A program made the position numbers and the translations under genes. 64,000 nt of DNA from Carboxylicivirga mesophila (GTDB lineage Bacteria > Bacteroidota > Bacteroidia > Bacteroidales > Marinilabiliaceae). The stretch covers positions 1-64,000 of the forward strand of contig NZ_JAGUCN010000028.1 of assembly GCF_018271975.1 (NCBI RefSeq). Reading direction: 5' to 3'. The notes under the pieces are model-generated. The model was not told the DNA's origin. It searched no databases and worked only from the letters and a program-made list of their open reading frames with translations. Shown here in pieces: positions 53,669 to 62,862 of this stretch. The first letter of the stretch is position 1. Every line of letters begins with the position of its first letter.

Positions 53669-54961
53669 ATGAATTTTGTAGAAGAATTAAGATGGCGTGG
53701 TATGATCCACGATGTAATGCCAGGTACAGAAGAGCAATTGGAGAAAGAAATGACATCGGCTTATGTGGGTATTGACCCAACAGCAGATTCTTTACACATT
53801 GGTCACCTGGTAAGTGTAATGATGCTAAAGCATTTTCAGGTATGCGGACACAAACCAATTGTTTTGGTTGGTGGCGCAACTGGTATGATTGGTGATCCTT
53901 CAGGTAAATCGGATGAACGCAACCTGCTGGATGAGGAGCAGCTGCGTAAAAATCAGAATGGCATTAAAAAGCAGCTGTCAAATTTTCTGGATTTTGATTC
54001 TGATGCAGAAAATGCGGCCGAAATGGTAAATAACTACGACTGGATGAAGGAGTATTCGTTTCTTGAATTCATTCGCGATATTGGAAAGCATATCACGGTT
54101 AATTATATGATGGCTAAAGATTCGGTTAAAAAGCGCTTAGACGGAAGCTATAAAACCGGTCTCTCTTTCACTGAGTTTACCTATCAATTGGTACAGGGAA
54201 CTGATTTCTTGCACCTGTATAATGAGAAAAATTGTAAGCTTCAGATGGGTGGTTCTGATCAGTGGGGTAATATCACAACTGGTACCGAGCTAATCCGCAG
54301 AACAGGAAGTGGAGAAGCCTTTGCACTGACTTGTCCGTTAATTAAAAAAGCTGATGGTAAGAAATTTGGTAAGACTGAGTCTGGTAATATTTGGTTGGAT
54401 CCTGTTCGTACATCACCTTATGCTTTTTACCAATTTTGGTTAAATACATCAGATGAGGATGCGGAGAAATATATTAAAATCTTTACGTTGCTCTCAAAAG
54501 ATGAGATTGAGACACTGATTGAAGAACACAAAGAGCAACCACATAGACGGGCACTGCAGCAACGATTAGCAAAAGAAGTAACTATTATGGTGCATTCTGA
54601 AGAGGCGTATGAGGCGGCAGTGGAAGCATCTCAAATACTATTTGGTAAAGCTACAACAGAAGCGTTGCGCAAGATTGATGAACAAACACTATTAGCAGTG
54701 TTTGAAGGAGTACCTCAGTTTTTTGTTGATAAAGCTGTTCTGGTTGAAGGTATTAATATTGTTGATTTATTAGCCGAAAAAACAGCCGTCTTTCCATCCA
54801 AAGGCGAATTGAGACGTACCATCAAAGGTGGGGGCGTAAGCATGAATAAGGAAAAAGTGACAGATGCAGAGATGACTGTTAAAACAGATGCCTTGCTAAA
54901 TGACAAGTATTTATTGGTGCAAAAAGGTAAGAAGAACTACTTTTTAGTAATAGCACAATAA
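53669..54961 (+). CDS. tyrS: Tyrosyl-tRNA synthetase
   Basis: A 430-residue class I aminoacyl-tRNA synthetase that charges tRNA-Tyr with tyrosine. The Rossmann catalytic domain contains the HIGH motif (residues 43-46, SLHIGHL), the tyrosine pocket region [12 protein letters not shown] and [10 protein letters not shown], and the KMSKS equivalent KFGKT (~residues 232-236). The C-terminal S4 RNA-binding domain (~365-428) carries [16 protein letters not shown]. Length and domain order are normal for bacterial TyrRS. Monocistronic, followed by a terminator hairpin. Confidence 0.98.
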   Translation: MNFVEELRWRGMIHDVMPGTEEQLEKEMTSAYVGIDPTADSLHIGHLVSVMMLKHFQVCGHKPIVLVGGATGMIGDPSGKSDERNLLDEEQLRKNQNGIKKQLSNFLDFDSDAENAAEMVNNYDWMKEYSFLEFIRDIGKHITVNYMMAKDSVKKRLDGSYKTGLSFTEFTYQLVQGTDFLHLYNEKNCKLQMGGSDQWGNITTGTELIRRTGSGEAFALTCPLIKKADGKKFGKTESGNIWLDPVRTSPYAFYQFWLNTSDEDAEKYIKIFTLLSKDEIETLIEEHKEQPHRRALQQRLAKEVTIMVHSEEAYEAAVEASQILFGKATTEALRKIDEQTLLAVFEGVPQFFVDKAVLVEGINIVDLLAEKTAVFPSKGELRRTIKGGGVSMNKEKVTDAEMTVKTDALLNDKYLLVQKGKKNYFLVIAQ

Positions 54962-54983
54962 TAAGCGAATAAACAACATAACT

Positions 54984-55011
54984 AAAGCAGGCCGGTTGGT
55001 CTGCTTTTTTT
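54984..55011 (+). terminator. Terminator after tyrS
   Basis: AAGCAG pairs with CTGCTT around a 10-nt GC-rich loop, followed by a T-run that overlaps the stop of the convergent phosphatase gene. Confidence 0.75.
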
Positions 55012-56242
55012 ATTTGAATTCGAGGCCAATGAGTGAGATGTCGTCAAAGGCTGCACCATCGCTTTCAATACGATCGATGATTGCCCTCAGACCCTGAAAA
55101 TTCTGTTCAAGTGGATGGTTGTTGTTCATAATTGCTTCGACTTCCTCTGCGCCCGATTCCACCTGGTAGCCATCGTCCAATTCCACCAAGCCATCAGTAA
55201 AAGCCAATAATTTAGAGCCCTTGGGAATGTGTACCTTACCCACTTCAATGGATGGAATGAAGTCGAGCATACCCAATCCAATGCACCCACTTTCCAGGTG
55301 TATCAGATGCTGTTTTCGGGTGTCGTATAGTAAGGGTGGCAGGTGACCAGCATTTACATAGTTCAAGCGACGGGTTATCAGATTATAACGGCCTATAAAC
55401 AAGGTGATAAATTTCTCGTTATTCGCACTTTCGTTGACACGAGCATTCAGCTGATGAACCAGTTTCTTCAGGTTGCAGCGATACGAAAAGAGTGAGCGAA
55501 TAACCGCCTGGAAGTTGGACATCAGCATTGCGGCTGACATACCTTTACCTGATACGTCGGCAATACAAAAACCAATGGTATTCCTCGACAGGCGAAAAAC
55601 ATCGTAATAATCACCGCCAACGCCCATGTGAGGCTGGTAATACGTGTGAATATCCAGCTTAGAGGTTTTGGGTAATTGGTGCTTGCTTGGTACCAGTTGA
55701 TTCTGAATTCTGGAAGCCAGTTCCATCTCTCTTTTTATGGCTTCCTGCTCAAGTAGCTCCTGCTGCATGCGCTTGTTTTCAACAAACACAATGATCAGGT
55801 TCGAAATAATCTGAATCAGTTTTAGGTGCTTAATCGTTGGGCTAATACCCTGTTGTTCCTCCTCAATATCTCCAATGAGTACATAGCCAATGGCCCTGTA
55901 TCTGTGAAACAGCGGGATAACCGCATCAAAGCCTTTCAAATTGGGAGGGTGCGATAGGGTAATACTCTCAATGGTATCATATTGCAACAAATCCTTTTCT
56001 ACATCAATTGCAGCGGCTTCTTCTTCTGTAACACCAGAAGCTAAAAGGTTCTTCCACTCTTCGTTTGAAAAGGTGTATACAAGTACTTTGCCCACTTCAA
56101 GTTCTTCACGGAGAAGTATTTCAAATTCGGAAAGCAAATCATCGATTGAGTGATCCTCATTTATGGTTTGCGCAATATCAAGGATGATATTTAATCGATC
56201 CTTGTAAAGTCGTAGTCTTTTCTTTCTTAATTGCGTAACCAT
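55010..56242 (-). CDS. SpoIIE/PP2C-type serine phosphatase with GAF-like sensor
   Basis: A 410-residue protein. The N-terminal ~150 residues look like a GAF-type sensory domain (EILLREELEVGKVLVYTFSN, YRAIGYVLIGD); a helical linker follows (~155-190, EREMELASRIQNQLVPS, the usual RsbU entry motif). The SpoIIE/PP2C catalytic domain (~195-408) has the metal-binding aspartates in GGDYYD (Asp211) and DVSGKG (Asp229), NAGHLPPLLY and FTDGLVEL. It would dephosphorylate an anti-sigma-factor antagonist or similar partner-switch protein. The partner is not in this window. The gene lies downstream of efp on the same strand. Confidence 0.92.
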   Translation of the reverse strand: MVTQLRKKRLRLYKDRLNIILDIAQTINEDHSIDDLLSEFEILLREELEVGKVLVYTFSNEEWKNLLASGVTEEEAAAIDVEKDLLQYDTIESITLSHPPNLKGFDAVIPLFHRYRAIGYVLIGDIEEEQQGISPTIKHLKLIQIISNLIIVFVENKRMQQELLEQEAIKREMELASRIQNQLVPSKHQLPKTSKLDIHTYYQPHMGVGGDYYDVFRLSRNTIGFCIADVSGKGMSAAMLMSNFQAVIRSLFSYRCNLKKLVHQLNARVNESANNEKFITLFIGRYNLITRRLNYVNAGHLPPLLYDTRKQHLIHLESGCIGLGMLDFIPSIEVGKVHIPKGSKLLAFTDGLVELDDGYQVESGAEEVEAIMNNNHPLEQNFQGLRAIIDRIESDGAAFDDISLIGLEFK

Positions 56243-56331
56243 ATCCGGATAACTCTTTCCAACTAAGGTATTAAAAAAAACCTATAAAAGTCAGGAATTA
56301 TTGCTACATCGTTGTTTTGGGCTATAAAATA

Positions 56332-56380
56332 CCCTGTTATAAGCTTTTTATAAATGGTTAATTTAAAGTCTATAACAGGG
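56332..56380. repeat. 10-bp perfect inverted repeat between efp and phosphatase gene
   Basis: CCCTGTTATA at 56332-56341 is inverted as TATAACAGGG at 56371-56380 with a 29-nt AT-rich spacer. On the minus strand it lies just after the efp stop, so it may reduce read-through into the phosphatase gene or stabilise the efp 3' end. Confidence 0.5.
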
Positions 56381-56397
56381 GGTAATGTTGTGCAAAA

Positions 56398-56964
56398 TTA
56401 TTTTACACGCTCAACATATGAGTTGTCGGAGGTGTTAATTTTGATTTTGTCGCCAGTGTTAATAAATAAAGGCACCATGATGGTGGCTCCTGTAGTTACT
56501 GTGGCAGGCTTTAATGAGTTAGTTGATGAAGTATCGCCACGAACACCAGGTTCGGTATAAGTTACCTCAAATACCACGTTAGTAGGCAGGTTTACCATCA
56601 ATGCTGTTTCTGTATCAGCATGGTATACTACTTCTACTTCCATACCTTCATTAAGTAAAGATGTATTATCAATCAGCGACTCTTCGATAGGAATCTGCTC
56701 AAATGTTTCGGCGTTCATGAAGTGATAGCCCATGTCATCTTTATATAAGAACTGATGAGGACGACGCTCAACACGTGCTTCATTCACTTTAACACCTGCG
56801 TTAAATGTATTTTCAATAACCTTTCCGGTAGATACATTCTTAAGTTTTGTTCTTACAAACGCAGCTCCTTTCCCAGGTTTAACGTGTTGAAACTGTACAA
56901 TGAAGAATAACTGTCCATTGTACTCAATGCACATTCCATTTCTAAAATCAGCTGTAGTTGCCAT
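56398..56964 (-). CDS. efp: Translation elongation factor P
   Basis: A 188-residue EF-P that relieves ribosome stalling at polyproline. The three beta-barrel domains are all present: KOW-like N-domain (1-65), OB domain (66-125) and C-terminal OB domain (128-188) with the family mark [20 protein letters not shown]. The loop that enters the peptidyl-transferase centre reads [11 protein letters not shown], with Lys32 in the position of the modified lysine of E. coli EF-P. The modification enzyme is not in this window. A -7 promoter element lies upstream. Confidence 0.97.
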   Translation of the reverse strand: MATTADFRNGMCIEYNGQLFFIVQFQHVKPGKGAAFVRTKLKNVSTGKVIENTFNAGVKVNEARVERRPHQFLYKDDMGYHFMNAETFEQIPIEESLIDNTSLLNEGMEVEVVYHADTETALMVNLPTNVVFEVTYTEPGVRGDTSSTNSLKPATVTTGATIMVPLFINTGDKIKINTSDNSYVERVK

Positions 56965-57004
56965 ACTATTGAAATTGTGATTATTATTATCTTAAAAAAC
57001 GGTG

Positions 57005-57012
57005 CAAAAATA
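57005..57012 (-). promoter_or_regulatory. Minus-strand -7 element TATTTTTG for efp
   Basis: Exact TAnnTTTG followed by C on the minus strand, 40 bp before the efp ATG. Confidence 0.5.
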
Positions 57013-57073
57013 AAGGAATTCGTGTAAAAAACGAATTGTAAGAATGAAAAGCTACCAGCTGAGATTGATGTTC

Positions 57074-57889
57074 TTAATGTCTTACACTACTAAACGGGTG
57101 CTTGAGGCCTTTAAACGATTCGAGGTTGCAGGTGAAAGAGCCTACTGCCAGGTCGAACCTGACACGAACCGGAATGCGATTGCTGTCACGGCTAATCCAT
57201 ACCTGCATGTCATCTTCTGTTTTAAAAGCACGCCCCACTTCTGTTACCGGCGAAAATTTGTAACACTCAATTTTGCCAAAGTTGGTTTTAATGACCTCGG
57301 TGCCGCGGTAGCGTATGCGCAGAGGGAAGTTTTCATCGGAGAAGTATGTCATGAACTCAATGACTTCACCCACCTCCAGTTCTTCATTAAATTTATGGTT
57401 ACGGGCAAAGTAAAAGGCTGAGAGAATATCAAGAATGCCCTCCTGAACCTTGTGTACGCCTGATTTTTTAGAAATAACCTGGGATGAATCACGGTTATAT
57501 TCTACTTCATTGTAATAGCGGTAACGGCCTTCGCGAATACTGCGAATGGCTTTTATTGGTTCATTGGTTTTTACATCAATGAAACTTTCGTAGCGGTCTC
57601 TGATTTTGTAAAGTACATCGGCTACGCCAACTGTTACGCCCTTGCCAACTATATGGTGCGTAGCGATATTGTTAATAACCGAATCATTAACTGAGAGGGT
57701 GGCCTTACCTCCCGTTACAAACCCATAATTAAGTGAAAAAACCAACTGCTCGCCTCCTTGATAAGCCGCATGAGTAGTTAAAGGGTAGGGAGGGATAAAT
57801 ACGGTATCTTTCTTTTCTTCTTGTGATGCCAGTATATTAACACTAAAAAGTACACAAAACAGAAATATGGTGGCTCGTTTCATAAGCAT
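57074..57889 (-). CDS. DUF3108-domain exported protein
   Basis: A 271-residue exported protein (in-frame ATG at 57889 or two codons later at 57883; both give a signal peptide cleaved near ILAS). The mature part matches DUF3108: the opening AAYQGGEQLVFSLNYGFVTG, an all-beta curved sheet with DSQVISKKSGVHKV, and the late MQVWISRDSNRIPVRVRFDL. Family function is unknown; some relatives are periplasmic with outer-membrane association. It lies 110 bp from efp and 73 bp from tsaB in the same direction. Confidence 0.85.
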   Translation of the reverse strand: MLMKRATIFLFCVLFSVNILASQEEKKDTVFIPPYPLTTHAAYQGGEQLVFSLNYGFVTGGKATLSVNDSVINNIATHHIVGKGVTVGVADVLYKIRDRYESFIDVKTNEPIKAIRSIREGRYRYYNEVEYNRDSSQVISKKSGVHKVQEGILDILSAFYFARNHKFNEELEVGEVIEFMTYFSDENFPLRIRYRGTEVIKTNFGKIECYKFSPVTEVGRAFKTEDDMQVWISRDSNRIPVRVRFDLAVGSFTCNLESFKGLKHPFSSVRH

Positions 57890-57962
57890 TCATTTTGAGA
57901 ATAAGTTAAGGTTACTTACTCTATATGACAAACAAACGCCTGGAATTACTTATATGTTCTGA

Positions 57963-58664
57963 CTATAATATCTTTTTCTTTGGTGTAGTGGCCACAAAAT
58001 CTTTTAGATAGAAGGGCTCAAAATAGGCCACGTCTTCAAACTTTTCCTGTGCAAAATACTGTTCGGCCAAAGGTGCCAGATTTTTTGCCAAAGGATGACA
58101 GTCGTCCAGGAAAAGTGCATTTTCATGTTGAATAACTTCTTTGCACTTTTCTGCGCCATTGCCAAAGAAAACAACCTGGTACTGATTGAGCCATTCTTCA
58201 AAAGTGGTTTCATCTACAATCTTGGCCGAGATAGCTTCCAGGATGTTCAGTTGTTGATCAAAAACAGCTGTGTACACTTCCATGCGTCGTGCATCCATCA
58301 GCGGACAAAAGACTGGTGATAACGAGCTGCTAGCATGGTGTTGCTCAATAACCGGATAACTCATGATGTGCATAGAGTCAATGGCGATTAGAGGTTTGTT
58401 TAAAGCATAGCATATACCTTTAGCTGTAGAAACACCAATACGCAAACCAGTGTATGACCCAGGACCACTACTGACAGCTACGGCATCAATGTCTTTAATA
58501 TCGGGCGTTTCACCTAGCTCAAATAATTCTTCAATAAGAAGTGTTAAGTTGGTAGCATGTGAATTAACCTGGTAAAGCTCTTTTGATGCAACAACTTTTC
58601 CGTTTTCACTATATGCCACTGAACATACTCCGGTCGACGTCTCTATACTTAAAATTTTTGCCAT
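57963..58664 (-). CDS. tsaB: tRNA threonylcarbamoyladenosine protein TsaB
   Basis: A 233-residue ASKHA-fold protein. I start it at 58664 (MAKILSIETSTGVCSVAYS) because TsaB proteins begin with this ATPase-like strand; the open frame runs on to an ATG at 58748 but that part has no family match. The second motif is VAVSSGPGSYTGLRIGVSTAKG (shared with TsaD-type proteins). TsaB supports TsaD and TsaE in forming t6A37 on tRNAs that read ANN codons. Length is normal. The -7 element upstream (58769-58776) gives a ~100-nt leader. Confidence 0.95.
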   Translation of the reverse strand: MAKILSIETSTGVCSVAYSENGKVVASKELYQVNSHATNLTLLIEELFELGETPDIKDIDAVAVSSGPGSYTGLRIGVSTAKGICYALNKPLIAIDSMHIMSYPVIEQHHASSSLSPVFCPLMDARRMEVYTAVFDQQLNILEAISAKIVDETTFEEWLNQYQVVFFGNGAEKCKEVIQHENALFLDDCHPLAKNLAPLAEQYFAQEKFEDVAYFEPFYLKDFVATTPKKKIL

Positions 58665-58768
58665 GCTATATGTTTGTTCTGAGTTATATAACAGTAACTT
58701 AAATGCTGTGAATTTTCCACTCCAGCTACTGGTTAATATAATCGCCACATGAATAAATCATTGTTGCG

Positions 58769-58776
58769 CAAAATTA
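58769..58776 (-). promoter_or_regulatory. Minus-strand -7 element TAATTTTG for tsaB
   Basis: Exact TAnnTTTG followed by CGC on the minus strand. It lies about 105 bp before the chosen tsaB start. Confidence 0.45.
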
Positions 58777-58815
58777 AGAAATAGTTTGATAGATGGAAAT
58801 GGTTATAAATCAAAG

Positions 58816-58845
58816 CGGGCCTTTAAACAATTGTATAAAGGCCCG
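58816..58845 (-). terminator. Terminator of the efflux operon
   Basis: CGGGCCTTTA (58816-58825) pairs perfectly with TAAAGGCCCG (58836-58845) around a 10-nt loop. Read on the minus strand it is followed by CTTTGATTTAT. It lies 24 bp after the stop at 58869. Confidence 0.8.
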
Positions 58846-58868
58846 GTGTATGTTGTTATCTAATTCAA

Positions 58869-60137
58869 TTATTCTTTCTTGTCTTCAAATAATTTATCAA
58901 CGACCTGAACAGGTGTTTCATTATTTAATTTTCTGGAGATGGCTGAGTATGGACCACTGATAACCTCATCCTCTTCTGCCAGCCCTTCTAATATTTCAAT
59001 GTGTTTGGTGTTTTGAATACCCGGCACTACCTTTTTCTGAATGGCTTTACCGTTTTCCACCACAAATACCACTTCCAGTCGCTTGTCTTTGTCGGCTTCT
59101 ACTTTCGTTGAATCGCTCTGGATAGTATCAGGGCGGGTGGTGACCGATTGGATAGGAATGGTAAGTGTGTTGTACCTGGTGTTGGTTTGTATATCAACCG
59201 TAGCTGACATGCCCGGGCGGAACGGATACCTGTTTTTACTGTCTTCAGTTGCCAAATGTTCATAGGATTCAGGCAGTATCAGTACACGAACCTCAAAATT
59301 GGTAATTTGATCGGCACTGGCACCTTGGGTTTTGGCTGAGTTGGCAATTTGGGTTACAATACCCTTAAACTTTTGCTTCAAATAGGCATCTACTTCAATG
59401 AGGCAGGTGTCGTACTGACTAACGCGAATAATGTCATTCTCATTCACATCTACCAATACCTCCATTTGATGCAAGTTGGCCAGTGTCATCATTTCGGTGC
59501 CTTCAAACTGTGCTGTACCTACAACGCGCTCACCTTTTTCAACATTAAGGCGCGATATGGTGCCGTCCATTGGGGCATAAATACTGGTTCTGTTCAGGTT
59601 ATCCTTTGCTTCATTCAGCGATGCTTTAGAATTGCGCAATGCCGCTTTGGTCGATGCTTTATTAGCCTTGGCAATCTCATATTCCGACTCTGCCTGTTCA
59701 AATTCAGCCTCTGAAATGGTTTTGTCGGCCCAAAGTTCTTTGTTGCGTTTGTAGTTGAGTTCCTTTTGTTGCAGCTGCGCTTCGGCCTGTAAAAGGTTGG
59801 CTTCGGCCGATTTTAGCGATGCCTGCATTTTCTCAAAGTTACGCTCGTAGATATCTGGCTGAATACGTGCCAGCATTTGCCCTCTTTTTACTTCCTGGCC
59901 TTCTTCAATCAGTAACTCCAGAATCTCACCTGAAACATCAGAGCTGATTTTAACTTCCACCATTGGCTTAATCTTGCCGTTGGCTGTAATGGACTCTGTA
60001 ATTGTGCGGAGTTGTGCTTTCTCGGTGAGTACTTTTTCCTGGTATTCCTGGCCAATCCACCCTTGTTTTTTTCCTACAACTAAAACAATAATAATAATGA
60101 AGATGGCAGCAATGGCTATAACTACGGGTTTTTTCAT
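58869..60137 (-). CDS. Membrane-fusion (HlyD/MacA-type) efflux adaptor 2
   Basis: A 422-residue periplasmic adaptor with an N-terminal transmembrane anchor (~residues 5-22). The order is membrane-proximal strands, first lipoyl half (KISSDVSGEILELLIEEGQEVKRG), a coiled-coil hairpin (~95-180, rich in Ala/Glu/Lys), second lipoyl half (TSIYAPMDGTISRLNVEKGE), a beta-barrel and the C-terminal membrane-proximal domain. It connects an inner-membrane ABC permease to a TolC-like channel. A strong hairpin separates it from the TolC gene, so its expression may differ from the rest of the operon. Confidence 0.92.
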   Translation of the reverse strand: MKKPVVIAIAAIFIIIIVLVVGKKQGWIGQEYQEKVLTEKAQLRTITESITANGKIKPMVEVKISSDVSGEILELLIEEGQEVKRGQMLARIQPDIYERNFEKMQASLKSAEANLLQAEAQLQQKELNYKRNKELWADKTISEAEFEQAESEYEIAKANKASTKAALRNSKASLNEAKDNLNRTSIYAPMDGTISRLNVEKGERVVGTAQFEGTEMMTLANLHQMEVLVDVNENDIIRVSQYDTCLIEVDAYLKQKFKGIVTQIANSAKTQGASADQITNFEVRVLILPESYEHLATEDSKNRYPFRPGMSATVDIQTNTRYNTLTIPIQSVTTRPDTIQSDSTKVEADKDKRLEVVFVVENGKAIQKKVVPGIQNTKHIEILEGLAEEDEVISGPYSAISRKLNNETPVQVVDKLFEDKKE

Positions 60138-60211
60138 AGGTTCAGTAATTTATCGGCTAATTTAATCATTCAAAATAAAAAAGCGGCCATTAACAAAAGG
60201 ATTTCTTATAC

Positions 60212-60250
60212 TAAAACACCGGATAATGCTGGCAACTATCCGGTGTTTTA
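60212..60250 (-). terminator. Perfect 14-bp hairpin inside the efflux operon
   Basis: TAAAACACCGGATA (60212-60225) and its exact reverse complement (60237-60250) enclose an 11-nt loop. The U-rich end of the distal arm (TTTTA) fits an intrinsic terminator on the minus strand, though no further T-run follows. It lies between the TolC-like gene and the second adaptor gene. Confidence 0.65.
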
Positions 60251-60279
60251 AAATAAAGGGTAAAAAGGGTATTATGAAT

Positions 60280-61647
60280 CTATAGTTCGATAGGTATTCC
60301 TTTATAGAAATCAAGGATTTTTGTACGCAAAATGTATTCGTATTTTGATTGTAATAAATCAGACTGGGCCCTGGTATAATCTGTTTTTGCCACATTATAG
60401 TCCACCGAATTCACTAATCCAACATTAAATTTCTTTTCGGTGTATCTGAAAGATTCTGCAAAGGAGTTGACAGCTTCCTGGCTGGATAAGAACTTATTGT
60501 AGGCTGCCATGGCATCGGCATAGGCCTGCTGAATGTTCTTACGCAGGTTAAGTTTTTCTTGCTTAAGTTGAAATTGGGCATCTGCTACTCCAAGTTTGGC
60601 GTTAGCAACATTATTACGGGTTTGTAAGCGGTTGAAGATAGGAATGTTTAAACGGGCACCAATGTAAGTGTTGCGATTGGTCTTAAACTGTTCGTTTAGC
60701 GAACGGTTAGAGTCATAAGGGTCGCCCACCAGCCAGTTGGCATTGGTTGACATGCCAGCACCTAATCCCAAAGTTGGATAGTAATTGCCTTTGGCAATTT
60801 TTAAGTCGTATTCCTTACTTTCGGTATTGTAGGTGGCGCTTTTTATTTCAGGCATAATGCCAAGTGCTGTCATGTAAATATCCGTTGGTGGTTCAGGTGT
60901 GAAAACTGTTAACTCAGGTAGTGATGGTATTAAAATATCAAACTCAACAGGTCGTTCCAGATCAAGTAGCTGTGCCAGATTAAGTAATGAAAGGGCCAGG
61001 TTATTTTCTTGTTGGGTAACATTCAATGCTTCCTTGGCCGCCTGCGATTTAATTTCCAGGTAGCTGCCCATTGCCTGACTGCCTGCATCAACCAGTTTTT
61101 TTGTTCTTTCGGCTTGTAGCTTACTGGTTTCATACTGCTCTTTGGCTACATTAAGAAGCTCTTTGTTAAAAAGTATCTGCAAATAATGACCAGTTATTTG
61201 GAGGCCAATGTCATTCTTTGTTTTTTGCATATCTTCAATGGCGGCCAATAAGTCAACCTGATTTCGTTTGATGGTATTGTTATTGGTAAAACCACTAAAA
61301 ACATTCATGCTACTACTGGCGCTAATGCCAAACGAACGCAAATCCTGGTCCACATTCGTAGCTTCCTGTTGCACCCAGGTATAACCAAAGCTAACAGATC
61401 CATCACTGCTGGCATTTAAATCAGGTAAGCGATTGAGTTTACTTTGCTTTAACTGATTCTCCTGGTATTCGGTATTGATGGCCTGACGCTGTATGGTGAT
61501 ATTATTTTCATGTGCATAGTTGATGCATTCCAGCAGCGACCATTGCTTTTTATTCTCGCCCCAAACCTGCTTCAGGCTATCTTGTGCTTTTATGTTGGGC
61601 AAAGCTAATAGTATGCAGGCAAGTGCAATAATAGATTTCCGTATCAT
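60280..61647 (-). CDS. TolC-family outer-membrane efflux channel
   Basis: A 455-residue exported protein (signal peptide near NIKAQ). Two repeated OEP halves are visible: long amphipathic helices (~40-230 and ~270-440) with SKLNRLPDLNASSDGSVSFG and AKGNYYPTLGLGAGMS as the strand-entry motifs, and GARLNIPIFN as the typical second-half mark. It forms a trimeric channel through the outer membrane and periplasm for the ABC-type pump encoded by its neighbours. Gaps to the neighbours are 92 bp upstream and 142 bp downstream. Confidence 0.94.
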   Translation of the reverse strand: MIRKSIIALACILLALPNIKAQDSLKQVWGENKKQWSLLECINYAHENNITIQRQAINTEYQENQLKQSKLNRLPDLNASSDGSVSFGYTWVQQEATNVDQDLRSFGISASSSMNVFSGFTNNNTIKRNQVDLLAAIEDMQKTKNDIGLQITGHYLQILFNKELLNVAKEQYETSKLQAERTKKLVDAGSQAMGSYLEIKSQAAKEALNVTQQENNLALSLLNLAQLLDLERPVEFDILIPSLPELTVFTPEPPTDIYMTALGIMPEIKSATYNTESKEYDLKIAKGNYYPTLGLGAGMSTNANWLVGDPYDSNRSLNEQFKTNRNTYIGARLNIPIFNRLQTRNNVANAKLGVADAQFQLKQEKLNLRKNIQQAYADAMAAYNKFLSSQEAVNSFAESFRYTEKKFNVGLVNSVDYNVAKTDYTRAQSDLLQSKYEYILRTKILDFYKGIPIEL

Positions 61648-61739
61648 AGATAATTCTTTTATAGGGTGTGAGCCTAATTGTTTCTCTTCAGGTAAAAATT
61701 AGAACTAAATTGTTAATAAAAATATCAATTATTATTCAA

Positions 61740-62822
61740 TTAGCTTTTAGGAATCTTAATTTTATCCTCTTTTGACAGTCCTTCGGTGATTTCGATTTTG
61801 ATACCATCCGATAGACCGGTTGTTACCAGGCGCTTTTCAAATAGCTGTTCCCCAGTTTCTATCTCAACAAATGCTGAGTCGTTACTAAACGTGATTAGTT
61901 TTTCTTTGATGGCTAAAACGCTATCTCTGCGATCAAGCACGATATCTGCAGTGGCACTGTAGCCGGCTCTGATGAACTGACCTTCCTTTAATTTAACGGC
62001 CGCTTTAATCTCAAACTGAATTGCGCCGTTTTCTTCCACACCTTTAGGAGCAATAGATTCCAGAAAGGCATCGTACTTTTCATCTTCGATGGCCCCAATC
62101 GACAGCAATAGCGCCATGCCTTGCTTAATCTTGCCAACCTCAGTTTCGTCTACCTTACCTTCAAATACCATTTTGCCCATATCGGCTACAACAGCAATGG
62201 TTGTTCCATCGTTGAAGGTGTTACTTTTAATCACCGAATTACCTTCTTTAATAGGTACATCCAGCACCATGCCAGTGATGGTGGAACGAATTAAAGTGTT
62301 GGTTTGGTTCTTCGAGTTACTCGTTACACCTTCTTTAATCAGTTGTAAGTTGTTCTCGGCAGCCAGTTTATCCGCTTCTGCTGTTTCAAATCTCAGTTGT
62401 TCTTCCAGGAATTCAGATTCAGGAATCACACCAGTATCGAATAACTCCTTTTTGCGATTGAATTCAACTTTAGCATTCTTGAAGCTGATTTCGGCTCTTT
62501 TTAATTGCGCTTCGGCATTGTTCACCTGAATCATTTCGGGAATGATCTGCACCTTAGCAATCAGGTCGCCTTTCTTTACTTCATCACCTGCTTCAACAAA
62601 TATTTCGGTGATGATGCCCGACTCCTGAGGTTTGATCTCAATCTCTTTCCTGGGTACAACGGAACCAGTTGCAACTGTTTTCTTAATAATGTTGGTGACT
62701 TCTGCCGTTTCAGTTTCGTAAACTACAGGATCTTTTTTCGACTGATTGTACAAGTAAAATACCACCCAGGCAAATAATGCGATAAATACAACGCTACCTA
62801 ATATTTTTAATACCTTCTTCAT
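61740..62822 (-). CDS. Membrane-fusion (MacA-type) efflux adaptor 1
   Basis: A 360-residue adaptor with an N-terminal transmembrane helix (~5-27). The lipoyl halves (IKPQESGIITEIFVEAGDEV and RSTITGMVLDVPIKEGNSV) bracket a helical hairpin (~85-165), followed by a beta-barrel and a short C-terminal domain ending KIPKS. It is closer to MacA in layout than adaptor 2 and lies 40 bp after the permease gene. Paired use with adaptor 2 in a single pump, or two alternative pumps sharing one TolC, are both possible. Confidence 0.92.
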   Translation of the reverse strand: MKKVLKILGSVVFIALFAWVVFYLYNQSKKDPVVYETETAEVTNIIKKTVATGSVVPRKEIEIKPQESGIITEIFVEAGDEVKKGDLIAKVQIIPEMIQVNNAEAQLKRAEISFKNAKVEFNRKKELFDTGVIPESEFLEEQLRFETAEADKLAAENNLQLIKEGVTSNSKNQTNTLIRSTITGMVLDVPIKEGNSVIKSNTFNDGTTIAVVADMGKMVFEGKVDETEVGKIKQGMALLLSIGAIEDEKYDAFLESIAPKGVEENGAIQFEIKAAVKLKEGQFIRAGYSATADIVLDRRDSVLAIKEKLITFSNDSAFVEIETGEQLFEKRLVTTGLSDGIKIEITEGLSKEDKIKIPKS

Positions 62823-62862
62823 GAGTTTAGATTTTTTATAGTTTCTAGTATGTTCAAATTTT

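Noticed and set aside
58665-58748. N-terminal extension of tsaB
   Set aside because: TsaB starts with the MAKILSIETS strand at 58664; the extension has no family match, although the promoter position would permit it.
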